Source of the DNA: Roseiarcus sp963787135 | GTDB lineage: Bacteria; Pseudomonadota; Alphaproteobacteria; Rhizobiales; Beijerinckiaceae | Assembly: GCA_963787135.1 (NCBI GenBank) | Contig: CAWBBW010000043.1 | Span: forward strand, 1 to 64,000 | DNA length: 64,000 nt | Direction of reading: 5' to 3' | In this document: one piece after another, positions 1 to 9,294 of the stretch | Layout of the letters: every line of letters begins with the position of its first letter | Numbering within the stretch: the stretch's first letter is position 1 | Translations under genes and position numbers: made by a program | Notes under the pieces: generated by a model | Databases searched by the model: none | What the model was told of the DNA's origin: nothing | What the model saw: only the letters and a program-made list of their open reading frames with translations

Positions 1-71
1 TAGTGGATCGCGTCTGACATTTGAATCCCGAGGGGGATTCCTGTCGGACTCGCGGCGTGCGAGTTTGCGGC

Positions 72-498
72 ATGCGCCCTGGCATTTCCATATCCGTCAC
101 GCCCGCCGACCTTGATCGGCTCGTCGCTCTGGTCAAAGACCGCAACGCACCGCAGAAGCATGTCTGGCGGGCGCAGATCGTATTGCTGAGCGCCAGGGGC
201 GCCGGGACGAACGCGATCATGTGCGAGACGGGCAAGTCCAAGACCTGCGTCTGGCGCTGGCAAGAGCGTTTCGCCGCCGAAGGCGTGGACGGACTTTTGC
301 GCGACAAAACGCGGCCTTCGCGCATCCCGAAGCTCGATCCCTCGGTCGCCGAGCGTGTCGTCGCGCTGACCATGGAGGCGCCGCCGCACGAAGCGACGCA
401 CTGGACCGGTTCGGCAATGGCGGGGGCGGCTGGCGTCAGCGTCAGCTCCGTGCAGCGCATCTGGCGCGCGCACGGGCTCCAGCCGCATCGGGTCCGGC
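72..498 (+). pseudogene. IS630-family transposase, 5' part
   Basis: This is the N-terminal helix-turn-helix half of an IS630-type transposase. It contains VWRAQIVLLSARG and a CVWRWQERFAAEGVDGLL segment, both typical of the DNA-binding region. The ATG at 72 is chosen; an in-frame TTG at 21 is possible. The reading frame is interrupted after codon GTC CGG at 492-497 by the IS256-type insertion and continues at 1821 in the same frame, so precise loss of the inserted element would rebuild a protein of roughly 360 residues, the usual family size. As it stands the gene is inactive. Confidence 0.85.
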
Positions 499-499
499 G

Positions 500-1820
500 G
501 GGCCTATCAGGAATTTCGTGTGCGAGCGGGGCGGACATCTTCTCAGGCGACCATCGCCTTTGAGAAGCGCTCGGCGAACATGACGGCCATCTGGGCCTTG
601 GCCGCCGCCCATTCGCGCGGGGGCATCTTCCACTCCTTTTCCGAGCGGTTCAAGACCAGGAACAGCAATTTCAGCGCCGCCTCGTCATTGGGAAAATGGC
701 CCCTGGCGCGAACGGCCCGGCGCAGCTTGGAATTCAGCGCCTCGATGGCATTCGTCGTGTAGAGGATGCGCCGCACCTCACGCGGGAAGGCGAAGAAGGG
801 GATGACTTCTTGCCAGGCTCTTCGCCAGGCCTTGCCGATCGCCTCGTATTTGCGGCCCCGCGGCCCCTCCTCGAAGGCCGTCAGGGCCGCTTCGGCCGCC
901 TTGTCGTCGATGGCGTCGTAGATCGTCTTCAGCGCCGTCGCGATGGGCTTGCGGTCCTTCCAGGAGGCGAATTCCATGCAATGGCGCAACAGATGGACAA
1001 TGCAGGTCTGCACGACCGTGTCGGGATAGGCCACGCCGATGGCCTCGGGAAAGCCCTTCAGGCCGTCGACAACGGCGATGAGGATATCCTCCACGCCCCG
1101 GTTCTTCAGCTCGTTCAGCACGCGCAGCCAGAACTTGGCGCCTTCATTTTGCTCGATCCACAGCCCGAGCACCTCCTTGAGGCCGTCGGCCCGCACGCCG
1201 ATCGCCACATGGATAGCCTTGTTGCGCACCAGGCTCTCGTCCCGGATCTTCACGCGGATCGCGTCAAGGAAAACCAGGGGATAGGTCGCCTCCAGCGGCC
1301 GGTTCTGCCAGGCCGTCACTTCCTCAATCACCGCATCCGTCACCGTCGAGATCAGTTCGGCCGAGACGTCGATAGCGTAGAGTTCGCGCAGATGTCCGGC
1401 GATCTCGCGCGTACTCATGCCGCGGGCGTACATCGAGATGATCTTCTCGTCGAAGCCGGGAAAGCGGCGCTGGTATTTGCCGATCAGTTGCGGATCGAAG
1501 CTGCCCTGCCGGTCGCGCGGAATGGAAAGCTCGAGCGCTCCGGCGTCGGTCAAAACCGTCTTCTTGCCGTAGCCGTTGCGCGAATTGCCGCTCTCATCAC
1601 CCTTCAGGTGATGATCCAGCTCCGCCTTCAGCGCACGATCGGCCAGCGCCTTCTTCAACTGGTCGATCAGGCCGTTCGGATCGAAGGCCGTCTTGGCGTC
1701 GGCCCCGACCAGCAATTGGTCGAGGATCGCATCAGGGATAACAGGCTCTCTGCGTCGGGACATTGGGGATCTCCATTCTTCCCATTATGCCCGCTCGCAC
1801 ACGAAATTCCTGATAGTCCC
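500..1820 (-). mobile_element. IS256-family insertion sequence, apparently complete
   Basis: The ends are inverted repeats of about 30 bp: 504-530 and 1790-1816 are perfect inverted copies of 27 bp, and the match extends outward to GGG with one mismatch. The flanking 8 bp at 492-499 and 1821-1828 match at 7 of 8 positions (GTCCGGC shared), consistent with the 8-bp target duplication of IS256 elements. The element carries one intact transposase gene on the minus strand and sits inside the IS630 transposase gene. Confidence 0.85.
543..1763 (-). CDS. IS256-family transposase
   Basis: A full-length (406 aa) mutator-type DDE transposase. Catalytic acidic residues fall in LVFLDAIRVKIRDE (first Asp), ILIAVVDGLKGFPEAI (second Asp) and TTNAIEALNSKLRRAV (Glu). 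The N-terminal part carries LKAELDHHLKGDE, standard for the family. The start ATG follows a GGAGA ribosome site. The frame is uninterrupted, so this copy may be able to transpose and is the youngest visible insertion in the left end of the window. Confidence 0.95.
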   Translation of the reverse strand: MSRRREPVIPDAILDQLLVGADAKTAFDPNGLIDQLKKALADRALKAELDHHLKGDESGNSRNGYGKKTVLTDAGALELSIPRDRQGSFDPQLIGKYQRRFPGFDEKIISMYARGMSTREIAGHLRELYAIDVSAELISTVTDAVIEEVTAWQNRPLEATYPLVFLDAIRVKIRDESLVRNKAIHVAIGVRADGLKEVLGLWIEQNEGAKFWLRVLNELKNRGVEDILIAVVDGLKGFPEAIGVAYPDTVVQTCIVHLLRHCMEFASWKDRKPIATALKTIYDAIDDKAAEAALTAFEEGPRGRKYEAIGKAWRRAWQEVIPFFAFPREVRRILYTTNAIEALNSKLRRAVRARGHFPNDEAALKLLFLVLNRSEKEWKMPPREWAAAKAQMAVMFAERFSKAMVA

Positions 1821-2480
1821 GTCCGGCAGTTCAAGCTGTCCAATGACCCAGCCTTCGTCGAGAAGCTGCGCGACGTCGTTGGGCTCTATGTGGATCCCCC
1901 GGCGCACGCCGTCGTGCTCAGCGTCGACGAAAAGAGCCAGATCCAGGCGCTCGACCGAACCCAGCCCGGCCTGCCGCTCAAGAAAGGCCGCGCCGGAACC
2001 ATGACCCACGACTACAAGCGGAACGGGACGACGACCCTGTTTGCGGCGATGAACGTGCTCGACGGAACCGTCATCGGCCGCAACATGCAGCGCCACCGGC
2101 ATCAGGAGTTCATCCGCTTCCTCAACGCCGTCGAGCGCGAAGTTCCCGTCGGCAAGACCGTCCATGCGATCCTCGACAACTACGCCGCCCACAAGCATCC
2201 CGCCGTGCGCCAATGGCTCGCGCGCCATCCGCGCTGGACCTTCCACTTCACGCCGACCTCGTCCTCCTGGCTCAACGCCGTCGAGGGCTTCTTCGCCATC
2301 CTGACCAAGCGGAGTCTCAAGCGCGGCGTGTTCCGATCCGTCACAGACCTACAGGCCGCCATCAACCGCTTCCTCGAAGATCACAATACCCACTCGAAGC
2401 CGTTCCAATGGGTCGCCGACCCCGACAAAATCGTCGCCGCCGTCAGACGAGGGCATCAGGCGTTAGATTCGATCCACTAG
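1821..2480 (+). pseudogene. IS630-family transposase, 3' part
   Basis: This is the catalytic half of the split IS630 transposase. The DDE residues are visible in VLSVDEKSQIQALDRTQ, HAILDNYAAHKHPAV and FTPTSSSWLNAVEGFFAIL. The frame resumes at GTC CGG CAG TTC, the duplicated target codons, and ends with a TAG that lies inside the right terminal repeat of the element. Without the 5' part it lacks the DNA-binding domain and a start codon. Confidence 0.85.
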
Positions 2481-3970
2481 CTTTAGCTCAAATTTCGGAT
2501 TACTGGCCACAAGCCAGGGACATATTCAAAACTAAACTTACGCAACTGGCCAATGTCGGGTTTGTTTTCAAGCTGGATTTTATCGTTTATGCACTCCTAG
2601 GTTGCCTGCATCACGCCGGGTCTGACATGCGGAAGCTTCATGGCGACGAGAACGACACAAAAATACGCGAAGTATGGAGACGACTAGACACGCAGGTACT
2701 AGATTATGTTGTGAATATTTTGCGCTCTAGCGCCTACGTTGATCACACAGATGAAATAAATTCGGTGTATGCGCTTATTCCGATTATCGTGTATTGCTTC
2801 GATAACAATGGTAAGCATTTAACCGACACTGAAATTCGAAAACTCGTGAAGTGGTTTTACTATTCGCAAATTCGAACGAGATATGTCAGTCAATTGCCGC
2901 AGAAACTTGATCGTGACCTCCGCTTGGTCTTGGGTGACGGGGGCCCATTTGACGCTCTTCTGAACGTTATCGAGGAAGAGAGGTCCTTGGAGATAGTCCC
3001 CGGTGAATTTGAAGGGCGCACAATTCTGCATCCGCTCTTCGGATTGAGGCGCTGGTACTTTAAAAGCCGGAACGCTGTATGTCTATCAACTGGCGTTGGA
3101 CTTCGTCAGGCGATGGGAAAGAAGTATAAATTGGAGAATGATCATATATTTCCCTACGCCGCGCTCAAAAAAGCCGGCTATGGGATGGATAACCGCACAA
3201 AATATGCCCTAGCGCAAGAAATGACGAACCGAGCGATCCTGACCCAGATCGCTAACCGAGCTAAGTCAGACGGGGACGCTGGCGAGTATCTGCGGTCTGT
3301 CCAAGACAGATTTCCAAAAGCGCTCTACTTACAATGCATTCCAGAAGACGGAAGTCTTTGGGAGATCGATCGATATAACGAATTCTTGGCAGCGCGTAGG
3401 AAATTGTTGGCCAATGAACTTAATTCATTCCTTCGAGAGATATCAACGGATGTACAAAGCGCAACCGCGGTCTCGATTGACGATTTGATTTTAGAGGGGG
3501 AGACAGACGAATTGGAGTTCAAATCTTCGCTTCGCTGGGATTTGCAACTTCAGGCCGCGAACAAGAAACTGGAAGAGGTTATAATTAAATCAGTTGCAGC
3601 GTTTGCGAACAGTCAGGGCGGAACACTACTTATCGGGGTCAGTGATCAGGGCGACGTGTTAGGGCTCGAGCGCGATTATGCAATGTTGGGGAATGTGGAT
3701 CGAGACAAATGTGAGCTTCATCTACGAACTCTGTTCAACAATGCCTTTGGTGACGCTTTTGTTGTCACGAAAGTCAAGATAGGATTTCCGGAAGTGGAAG
3801 GGGTTGAGATTTGTCGGGTGGACATTCAGCCGTCAACGAAGCCCCTCATAATCAGTCTTGCAGATAAAAATGGCCAACCGGTCGAAAAGCTTTACGTGCG
3901 AAACGGTAATTCTTCAAGGGAGATGCCATTAAGCGAGATGCACGCTTATGTTGCTGAACGGTTTTCCTGA
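2480..3970 (+). pseudogene. 5'-truncated GmrSD-like (DUF1524) nuclease fused to AlbA/Schlafen domain
   Basis: About 496 codons are open from the IS630 right end. The first 260 or so residues hold the DUF1524 HNH-type nuclease region of GmrSD/DUF262 proteins, with KLENDHIFPYAAL and further on QCIPEDGSLWEIDRYNEFL. From about residue 340 the C-terminus matches the AlbA_2/Schlafen nucleotide-binding domain: ELEFKSSLRWD, FANSQGGTLLIGVSDQG, YVRNGNSSREM. GmrSD proteins attack modified phage DNA; here the DUF262 domain that should lie upstream is cut off at base 2480. The gene is clearly AT-richer than its surroundings, which suggests transfer. The domain calls are firm; the original activity is inferred from family. 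Confidence 0.8.
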
Positions 3971-4065
3971 CAGCCGCACGGCGGACACCGGTCATCAAAC
4001 CCACCGTACCGGGTCGAGATCGGCGCTATTCATTCTGACCACGCACTCAAATGTGAACCGAAGCG

Positions 4066-4464
4066 ATGCGTCTATCCTGGAATGAAATCCGCGCCCGCGC
4101 TGCTCGATTTGCCGAAGAATGGGCAGATGCCAAGTACGAAAAGGGTGAGACGCAGAGCTTCTATAACGACTTTTTTGATGTTTTTGGGGTCAAGCGCCGC
4201 AAAGTTGCAAGTTTCGAAGAGCCCGTAAAATTGCTCGGTAACAAGCGAGGTTTCCTCGATCTTTTCTGGAAAGGAGTTTTGCTAGTTGAGCAAAAGAGCG
4301 CGGGAGGCTCGCTCACGCGGGCCAAGACGCAGGCGCTTGATTATTTTCCCGGCCTGAAAGACGGGGAGCTTCCCCGCTATCTTCTTGTTTCTGATTTTCA
4401 GCATTTTGAGCTTCACGATCTAGAAGAAGATCCTATGCGGGTGGACGGCGGCCTGACTTGGTAG
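4066..4464 (+). pseudogene. N-terminal PD-ExK fragment of an MmeI-like type IIL restriction-modification enzyme
   Basis: The first ~120 residues match the N-terminus of large fused restriction-methylation proteins of the MmeI/YeeA type (LSWNEIRARAARFAEEW, FYNDFFDVFGVKRRKVASFE). The nuclease motif is intact: the Asp of FLDLFW, nine residues, then E-Q-K, the D-X9-EXK spacing of MmeI. Similarity stops after FELHDLEED near 4431; the last residues to the TAG at 4464 come from the IS110 left end. The methyltransferase and target-recognition parts (normally some 800 residues more) are absent on the far side of the IS. It lies 95 bp after the GmrSD-like remnant. Confidence 0.75.
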
Positions 4465-5674
4465 GCTGAGCTTCCACACCAGCATGGAGGCAACCGATGC
4501 AGTCTGTCACCTCTGCGACCGCTGTCGCGACCACCGCCCGCGCGAATGATATCACGCTGTACGCCTCGCTCGAATTGAGTAAATCGAAATGGGTTGTGAC
4601 GATCAACAATCCGGGCAGCGAGAAGTTTTCCAAGCATGTGGTTGAGGGTGGAGACGGCGCTGGCCTGCTCGAGCTTCTTTCGCGGTCGATGGCGAAGGCC
4701 GAGCAGCGCTACGGCGTGCAGGTCAAAGCGATCGTCATTCAGGAAGCGGGATTGGACGGGTTCTGGATTCATCGATTGCTGCTCGCCAACGGGATTGAGA
4801 GCCACGTCGTCGACGCGGCTTCGATCGCGGTCAACCGGAGGCATCGGCGGGCCAAGACCGATGCGATCGACGGCGAGACGCTGTTGCGGACGCTGATGGC
4901 CTGGGCTCGCGGCGAGCGGCGGGTCTGTTCCATAGTTCGCGCGCCGAGCCGGGAAGACGAGGATCGCCGGCGCCTGACGCGCGAGCGCGGAACGCTGCTC
5001 AAGGAACGCATTCAGCATACCAATCGAGTCAGGGGCCTGCTCAGCGGCCAAGGCGTCCAGGACTACGATCCGCTTCGGCGTGATCGTTTCGAACGAACTC
5101 GAGGCGCTGCGAACCGGCGACGGCCGTGATCTGCCGCCGATGTTGAAGGAGGAAATCCGCCGGGAGCTCGATCGGATCGCGCTGGTGACGACGCAACTGG
5201 CTGTTGTTGAACGCGCCCGCGACGCGCTCATCCGTATGGATGCCGAGGAACGCAACAACCCCGCCGCTCTGCTTCTCAAGCTCAAAGGCTTGGGCCCTGA
5301 GTTCGCCTCGCTCCTCTGGCTGGAATTGTTGTTTCGAAGCTTCGGCAACCGACGCCAGGTGGCGGCTTACGGCGGATTGGCGCCCAGTCCCTGGCAGAGC
5401 GGCGGCGTCGAACGGGACCAGGGCATCTCGAAGTCGGGCAATCGCCGCCTGCGCAAGACGATGATTGAGCTTGCCTGGTTCTGGTTGCGTCATCAGCCGG
5501 ACTCGGCCTTGAGCCGCTGGTTTCACGCGCGCGTCGGCGCTGCGAAGGGACGAATCCGCCGGATCGCCATCGTCGCGCTGGCCCGCAAACTGCTCGTCGC
5601 CTTGTGGCGCTACGTCACCCAAGGCGTCGTTCCCGAGGGCGCCGTGTTCAAGGCCGCATCACCCGATCGATGAC
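4431..5674 (+). mobile_element. IS110-family insertion sequence (ends approximate)
   Basis: The element is defined by its transposase gene and by the point near 4431 where the MmeI-like coding sequence ends. IS110 elements have no long inverted repeats and often no target duplication, so both boundaries are estimates. The right boundary may extend to the two near-identical 15-mers at 5673-5687 and 5708-5722. The element truncates the restriction-modification gene on its left. Confidence 0.65.
4497..5673 (+). pseudogene. IS110-family transposase, frameshifted
   Basis: Two overlapping frames (4497-5129 and 5080-5673) together give one IS110-type transposase. The first has the DEDD RuvC-like start (LYASLELSKSKWVV), the IQEAGLDGFWIHRLL and RRAKTDAIDGETLLR motifs; the second has the Transposase_20 region with LLLKLKGLGPEFASLL, YGGLAPSPWQSGG and ISKSGNRRLRK. 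The frames join if one A at 5096-5097 is removed, giving RRDRFER followed by LEALRTG. No good slippery heptamer is seen and IS110 transposases are normally made from one frame, so this is read as a mutation or a base error. Confidence 0.85.
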
Positions 5675-6462
5675 TTAACCCCACTCCACGCCAGCGATGG
5701 CTTAATAACTTGACCCCATTCCAGCGAAGCTGAACGCGACAGCTTCGCCGGATCCGGGCGGGCGGCGACCGCGGATCAACCCCCCTGGGCTGAAACACGC
5801 CGTGAAAAAGGATGGTCCCGCCAACCCGAGCCCGATACCCTCGAGCATGAGGGATTTTGGTCCGAGCCCACAAGCTCGACCGGATGTGAGGTGATGCGGT
5901 CGTCAGGGCTGCATGGAAGAGACGGGCTCACGCTTCGGATCCAAACGAGGAGCATGCACAATGCAGAAATGATCGAGCTTGACTGGACACACCACATGTG
6001 AGGAGGGGCGCCATTTCGTTCTGCGCATCGGGATTTTTCAATGGTTTGCGGCGCCATTTCCGGCGTTCCGGGCAAGCGGCGGAAGAAGCGCGCGAATCGC
6101 CTCCAGGGTGGCCGAAACTGCGAGGCAGAGCCGATTTGCCGGGACCGGACACTCGATGCGCTCCGCACGGGCTTTAAGAACAAACATAGAACAGAATCCC
6201 GATTTACGCAAGAGATTGTTGACGGAGTTTTTCGAGACGTTTGAGATTGCTCAAGCTTATGAATGACTTGGGCGCAGAAATTGCTTTGAGTGCAAGCGCT
6301 GACAATGAAACCGGACCTGCGAGGGCACGAGACGGCTCCGCCGCACGGGGATTGGCCGCAGGCTCATACGCGCGGCGGCAGAGCGGCTCTTGGGCCCGTG
6401 ACCGCGTCCGAGTTCGGCAAGCGTGGAACCTTCGCCCTCACTTCCACGGGCGAAGGAGCTCT
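5674..6462. other. Region of ~790 bp without a recognisable gene
   Basis: Only short overlapping frames occur here and none resembles a known protein. Two imperfect direct repeats (5673-5687 and 5708-5722, 13 of 15 identical, ACTT-ACCCCA-TCC) sit just after IS110 and look like ends of a lost element. The stretch around 5880-5990 has the look of an IS left-end leader, but no transposase follows. The best reading is debris of several insertions. Confidence 0.5.
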
Positions 6463-7204
6463 TCAGCCCGCCAACCCAGCCGGGCGGCGCCAGCCGGCGA
6501 AGCCGAGGCCAGCCAAGCCGATCAGAAGCATCGCCCAGGTCGAGGGCTCCGGCACGCCGGCGACCAGGGGGATCGGGCCGATGCCGGACCTGCTGTAGAT
6601 CGTGTCTGGAATCGATATGTCGAAAAACACGTCAAAGAAACTGTAGATCCTGAACAAATCACCCTCGGGCATGATGGTCGTCCTTCCCTCTGACGTCTTC
6701 GAACTGTCCAGAGTCACCAAGACCGGCGCCCCATCAAATGGATTGGCTGACGGCAATATCAGATTGCCGGTCAGCTGGAGGTCCAGTGATTTGGACGGTG
6801 AAGGGCCCGGTTTGGGTATCGGATGTTCGTCCGAACACCTTCTCGTCGACCGTTCCAGTCAACGCGACTGACCCAATGGGCGTGTCCGACGATAGGGGGA
6901 GCGTCAATGCCGCACCGTACGTCGCCGTCGCTTCAATGTCCTGGACGGCGGGAAGGGCGCCCTGAGCGGGAACGAAATCCGATGAGACCACCGAGGTCTG
7001 GACGAATGGGCCCGGCGTCACGCAGACGCCGGCGAGCGTGAAGCAACCAGCGCCGGTAGGCGAGATGTAGGCAACGCCGATAAGCGGCAGGGACGGCGAC
7101 GTTGTAATGACGGAAGCCGCGGCGGATCCCGTCAGCCCCCCGGCGATCGCGAGCCCCATGGCGATGATGGCCGAGCGGCCGTGCTTCGATATGGCGATGC
7201 GCAT
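6463..7204 (-). pseudogene. PEP-CTERM sorting-domain protein, frameshifted
   Basis: The N-terminal frame starts at 7204 after GGGAGG and has a signal peptide (AIIAMGLAIAGGLTGSAAAS). The C-terminal frame ends with the exosortase sorting signal: VPEPSTWAMLLIGLAG, a hydrophobic stretch and a WRR anchor. The two frames join if one base of the CC at 6783-6784 is dropped, giving ...QIT-DLQLTGNLILPSANPF. The intact product would be about 246 residues, exported and handled by an exosortase that is not in this window. No function is known for the middle part. As read, the upstream frame stops before the sorting signal. Confidence 0.75.
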
Positions 7205-7771
7205 GATCTCACCTCCCTCGTTAGCGGCGAACGATCCTTATGCGGTTGCAGCCTCAGACAGCTTGAGAAAATGGAAGATCCGCAAGGGAAAGCTCGGCCT
7301 CACCTGTGATATTCCCCGGATGAACAGTAAAACCACCCTTTAGGGCAGTAACATCCGACCATTCGCGAATACGGCGACGATGGAATAACGAAAGGGCAAG
7401 ATTAAGGCGCAACCGAACTCAACCGCAGACCATTGTTGCTTGGGCCTTGTCCCGGCCATCGAGCGCGCGGCGAGCCGTCTCCCTCGGCGCCTCGCTTGGC
7501 GGCCTGGCTCGCCCTCCAGCCGCCGCCTGGCGCGGCCGAACGCCGGGACAACTCACGCAGGACCGTGGCCGCCTTTCCGCGTGCGTCCGCGCGGGAAGAT
7601 TAGACAACACCGGCGATTTGGTTCTTCATCCCGGTCTTACTTCGAGCGGACCATGGCCATATAACCGTGCCGGAATCGGCCTCGCGCCGTTGACGTCAGT
7701 CAATCGGCGCGAAGCGGCTCCAATATTTCTGCGCACCGGATCTGCGCGATCGGCCCGAGGGAGAGGAAGCG
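7205..7771. other. Region of ~570 bp without a gene
   Basis: No convincing coding frame is present. The left edge holds the ribosome site and presumed promoter of the minus-strand PEP-CTERM gene; the right edge holds the promoter region of the plus-strand flavin-binding protein. A small inverted repeat TTGAC-N4-GTCAA is at 7690-7703, about 70 bp before the 7772 start, and could be a binding site. Confidence 0.4.
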
Positions 7772-8218
7772 ATGGACAGCGCCGTGCAGGAGAAGATCGC
7801 CGCCATCCTAGCGCGCGCGACGGATATGACGATCGCCACTGTGCGCCCGGACGGTTATCCGCAGGCGACGACGGTGGGCTATGTCAACGACGGCCTCACC
7901 CTTTACTTCGGCACATCGGCGAACTCGCAGAAGGCCCGCAACATCGCCCTCTGCGACAAGGTCTCGCTGACCGTGAATTTGCCCTATGACCGTTGGGAGG
8001 CGATTCAAGCGCTGTCGATGGGCGCCCGGGCGGCGCGCCTCGCCGACCGGGCGGAAATCGCCAAGGTCGGCCGCCTGATCCTGAAAAAGTTCCCGCAAGG
8101 CGCGGATTTCGGCCCGGAGGAAGCCGACAGCATCGCGCTCTTCTCGGTCAAGCCGGTGGTTGTCTCGGTGCTGGATTATCGCAAGGGCTTTGGGCACACG
8201 GAGTTGATCGAGGTCTAG
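7772..8218 (+). CDS. Pyridoxamine 5'-phosphate oxidase-like flavin-binding protein
   Basis: A 148 aa single-domain split-barrel protein. The N-terminal strand pattern MTIATVRPDGYPQATTVGYV and the following LTLYFGTSANSQKARNI are typical of the PNPOx-like group that binds FMN or F420. Start ATG follows GAGAGGAAG. Such proteins commonly act as general-stress or flavin reductase proteins rather than in vitamin B6 synthesis. No partner gene sits nearby; the next gene is an orphan antitoxin. The substrate cannot be told from the sequence. Confidence 0.8.
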   Translation: MDSAVQEKIAAILARATDMTIATVRPDGYPQATTVGYVNDGLTLYFGTSANSQKARNIALCDKVSLTVNLPYDRWEAIQALSMGARAARLADRAEIAKVGRLILKKFPQGADFGPEEADSIALFSVKPVVVSVLDYRKGFGHTELIEV

Positions 8219-8262
8219 CGCTTCCGCGACGCCCCTCAGAGCGGCGCCTTCAGGTGAGTCCG

Positions 8263-8487
8263 ATGCGCACAGTCGATATCCACGAGGCCAAGACGCAGCT
8301 TTCGAAACTGGTGGATGCCGCTGCCAAGGGCGAACCGCTCATCATCGCCAAGGCAGGCAAGGTCGTGCCGGTCGACGCGACGAAACCGCCGAGGCGCCTC
8401 GGTTTCATGCGCGGCGAGTTTGCCGTGCCCGACGATTTCGACACGATGCATCAGCAGGAAATCGAGAAGCTGTTTGGCGCCGATTGA
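8263..8487 (+). CDS. Phd/YefM-type antitoxin, orphan
   Basis: A 74 aa protein beginning MRTVDIHEAKTQLSKLVDAA, the N-terminal DNA-binding module of Phd/YefM antitoxins, followed by EPLIIAKAGKVV and a C-terminal tail (RLGFMRGEFAVPDDFD) of the type that wraps a VapC/PIN toxin. The start is 45 bp after the previous stop. A toxin gene should begin within a few bases of the stop at 8487, but 8488-8695 has no PIN or RelE frame. It is therefore either a solitary antitoxin or a remnant of a lost pair. Confidence 0.8.
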   Translation: MRTVDIHEAKTQLSKLVDAAAKGEPLIIAKAGKVVPVDATKPPRRLGFMRGEFAVPDDFDTMHQQEIEKLFGAD

Positions 8488-8695
8488 CTGGTCTGGACCT
8501 CTGGCGAGCCCGACCGGCGCAAAGCAGCGCACGGGGCTGCACGGTCGCATCGATATGCCGGCCACGACCGGAAGGAAGGGCTCGCGCGCGGACTCGCACG
8601 CGCCGGGCTGATAGGATGATCCGCCGCGCACGCGCAACGCGAACACTCCCGCGCTCGGCCTCGAAGCGGCGGGCGCGGCGGAAAGGGAGACGACG

Positions 8696-9250
8696 ATGGG
8701 CGAGATGCAAACGTATTCGGTGTCGATGCCTCAGGAGCTGGTCCAATACTGGGGATGGTTCCTTGCGTTCGGCATCGCACTGCTCGCGCTCGGCGTCGTC
8801 GCAGTGGCGCGGTCTTTCACAGCCACGATCGTCTCGATGCTGTTCTTCGGATGGCTCCTGGTGGCCGCGTCCGGAATCGAAATCGCCCAGGCGGTCCTGG
8901 TTGGGCACTGGGCCGGCTTCTTCCACCATTTGGTGGCCGCGATCCTGTTCGGCGTCATTGGGCTCATGCTGGTGACGAGACCATTGATCAGCGCCGAAGC
9001 GGTCACCCTCGTCATGGCCATATTCTTCCTGATCACCGGGATCTTTCAACTGGTCGCCTCGTTCGTCGTCGCTCTCCCGGGCGCGGGCTGGCAGGGGTTG
9101 GACGGCATCATCACCATCATCCTCGGCGCGCTGGTTCTCGCGCAATGGCCAGCCTCGGGCCTTTGGGTGATCGGTCTCTTCATCGGGATCGACCTGATTT
9201 TCTACGGCTGGGCCTGGATCGCGCTGGCGCTCGGCTTGCGCTCGGCGTGA
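8696..9250 (+). CDS. HdeD-family membrane protein (DUF308)
   Basis: A 184 aa inner-membrane protein with about six hydrophobic segments arranged in three pairs (for example FLAFGIALLALGVVAVA, SMLFFGWLLVAASGIEIA, VTLVMAIFFLITGIFQLVA), the repeat layout of HdeD. HdeD takes part in acid resistance in enteric bacteria; in alphaproteobacteria the role is not established. The start follows GGGAGA. It converges on galT, with a repeat-type hairpin between. Confidence 0.85.
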   Translation: MGEMQTYSVSMPQELVQYWGWFLAFGIALLALGVVAVARSFTATIVSMLFFGWLLVAASGIEIAQAVLVGHWAGFFHHLVAAILFGVIGLMLVTRPLISAEAVTLVMAIFFLITGIFQLVASFVVALPGAGWQGLDGIITIILGALVLAQWPASGLWVIGLFIGIDLIFYGWAWIALALGLRSA

Positions 9251-9294
9251 GGTTGGCGGGAAGGCGCGAAGCCCTCATCCGGCCGCTAAAGCCT

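Larger units (their letters stand above)
1..2479 (+). mobile_element. IS630-family insertion sequence, split by an IS256-type element
   Basis: The left end at base 1 (TA then GTGGATCG...) is matched by the inverted right end ending in CGATCCAC then TA at 2478-2479, so the element is flanked by the TA duplication typical of the IS630/Tc1 group. Between the ends lies one DDE transposase gene interrupted at 500-1820 by another element. The window begins exactly at the left TA, so the DNA on its left side cannot be seen. The right end abuts the middle of a GmrSD-like gene, which this insertion therefore truncates. Confidence 0.85.

Noticed and set aside
696..2480. 594-codon plus-strand open frame across the IS256 element
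   Set aside because: Its first 370 codons are the antisense of the IS256 transposase; only the part from 1821 on is real IS630 coding sequence.
5080..5129. Programmed frameshift in the IS110 transposase
   Set aside because: No slippery heptamer or following stem is visible and the family does not normally use frameshifting; one extra A explains it better.
7447..7989. 180-codon plus-strand frame before and into the PNPOx-like gene
   Set aside because: Its second half is the PNPOx-like gene out of frame; the first half has Arg/Pro/Ala bias only.
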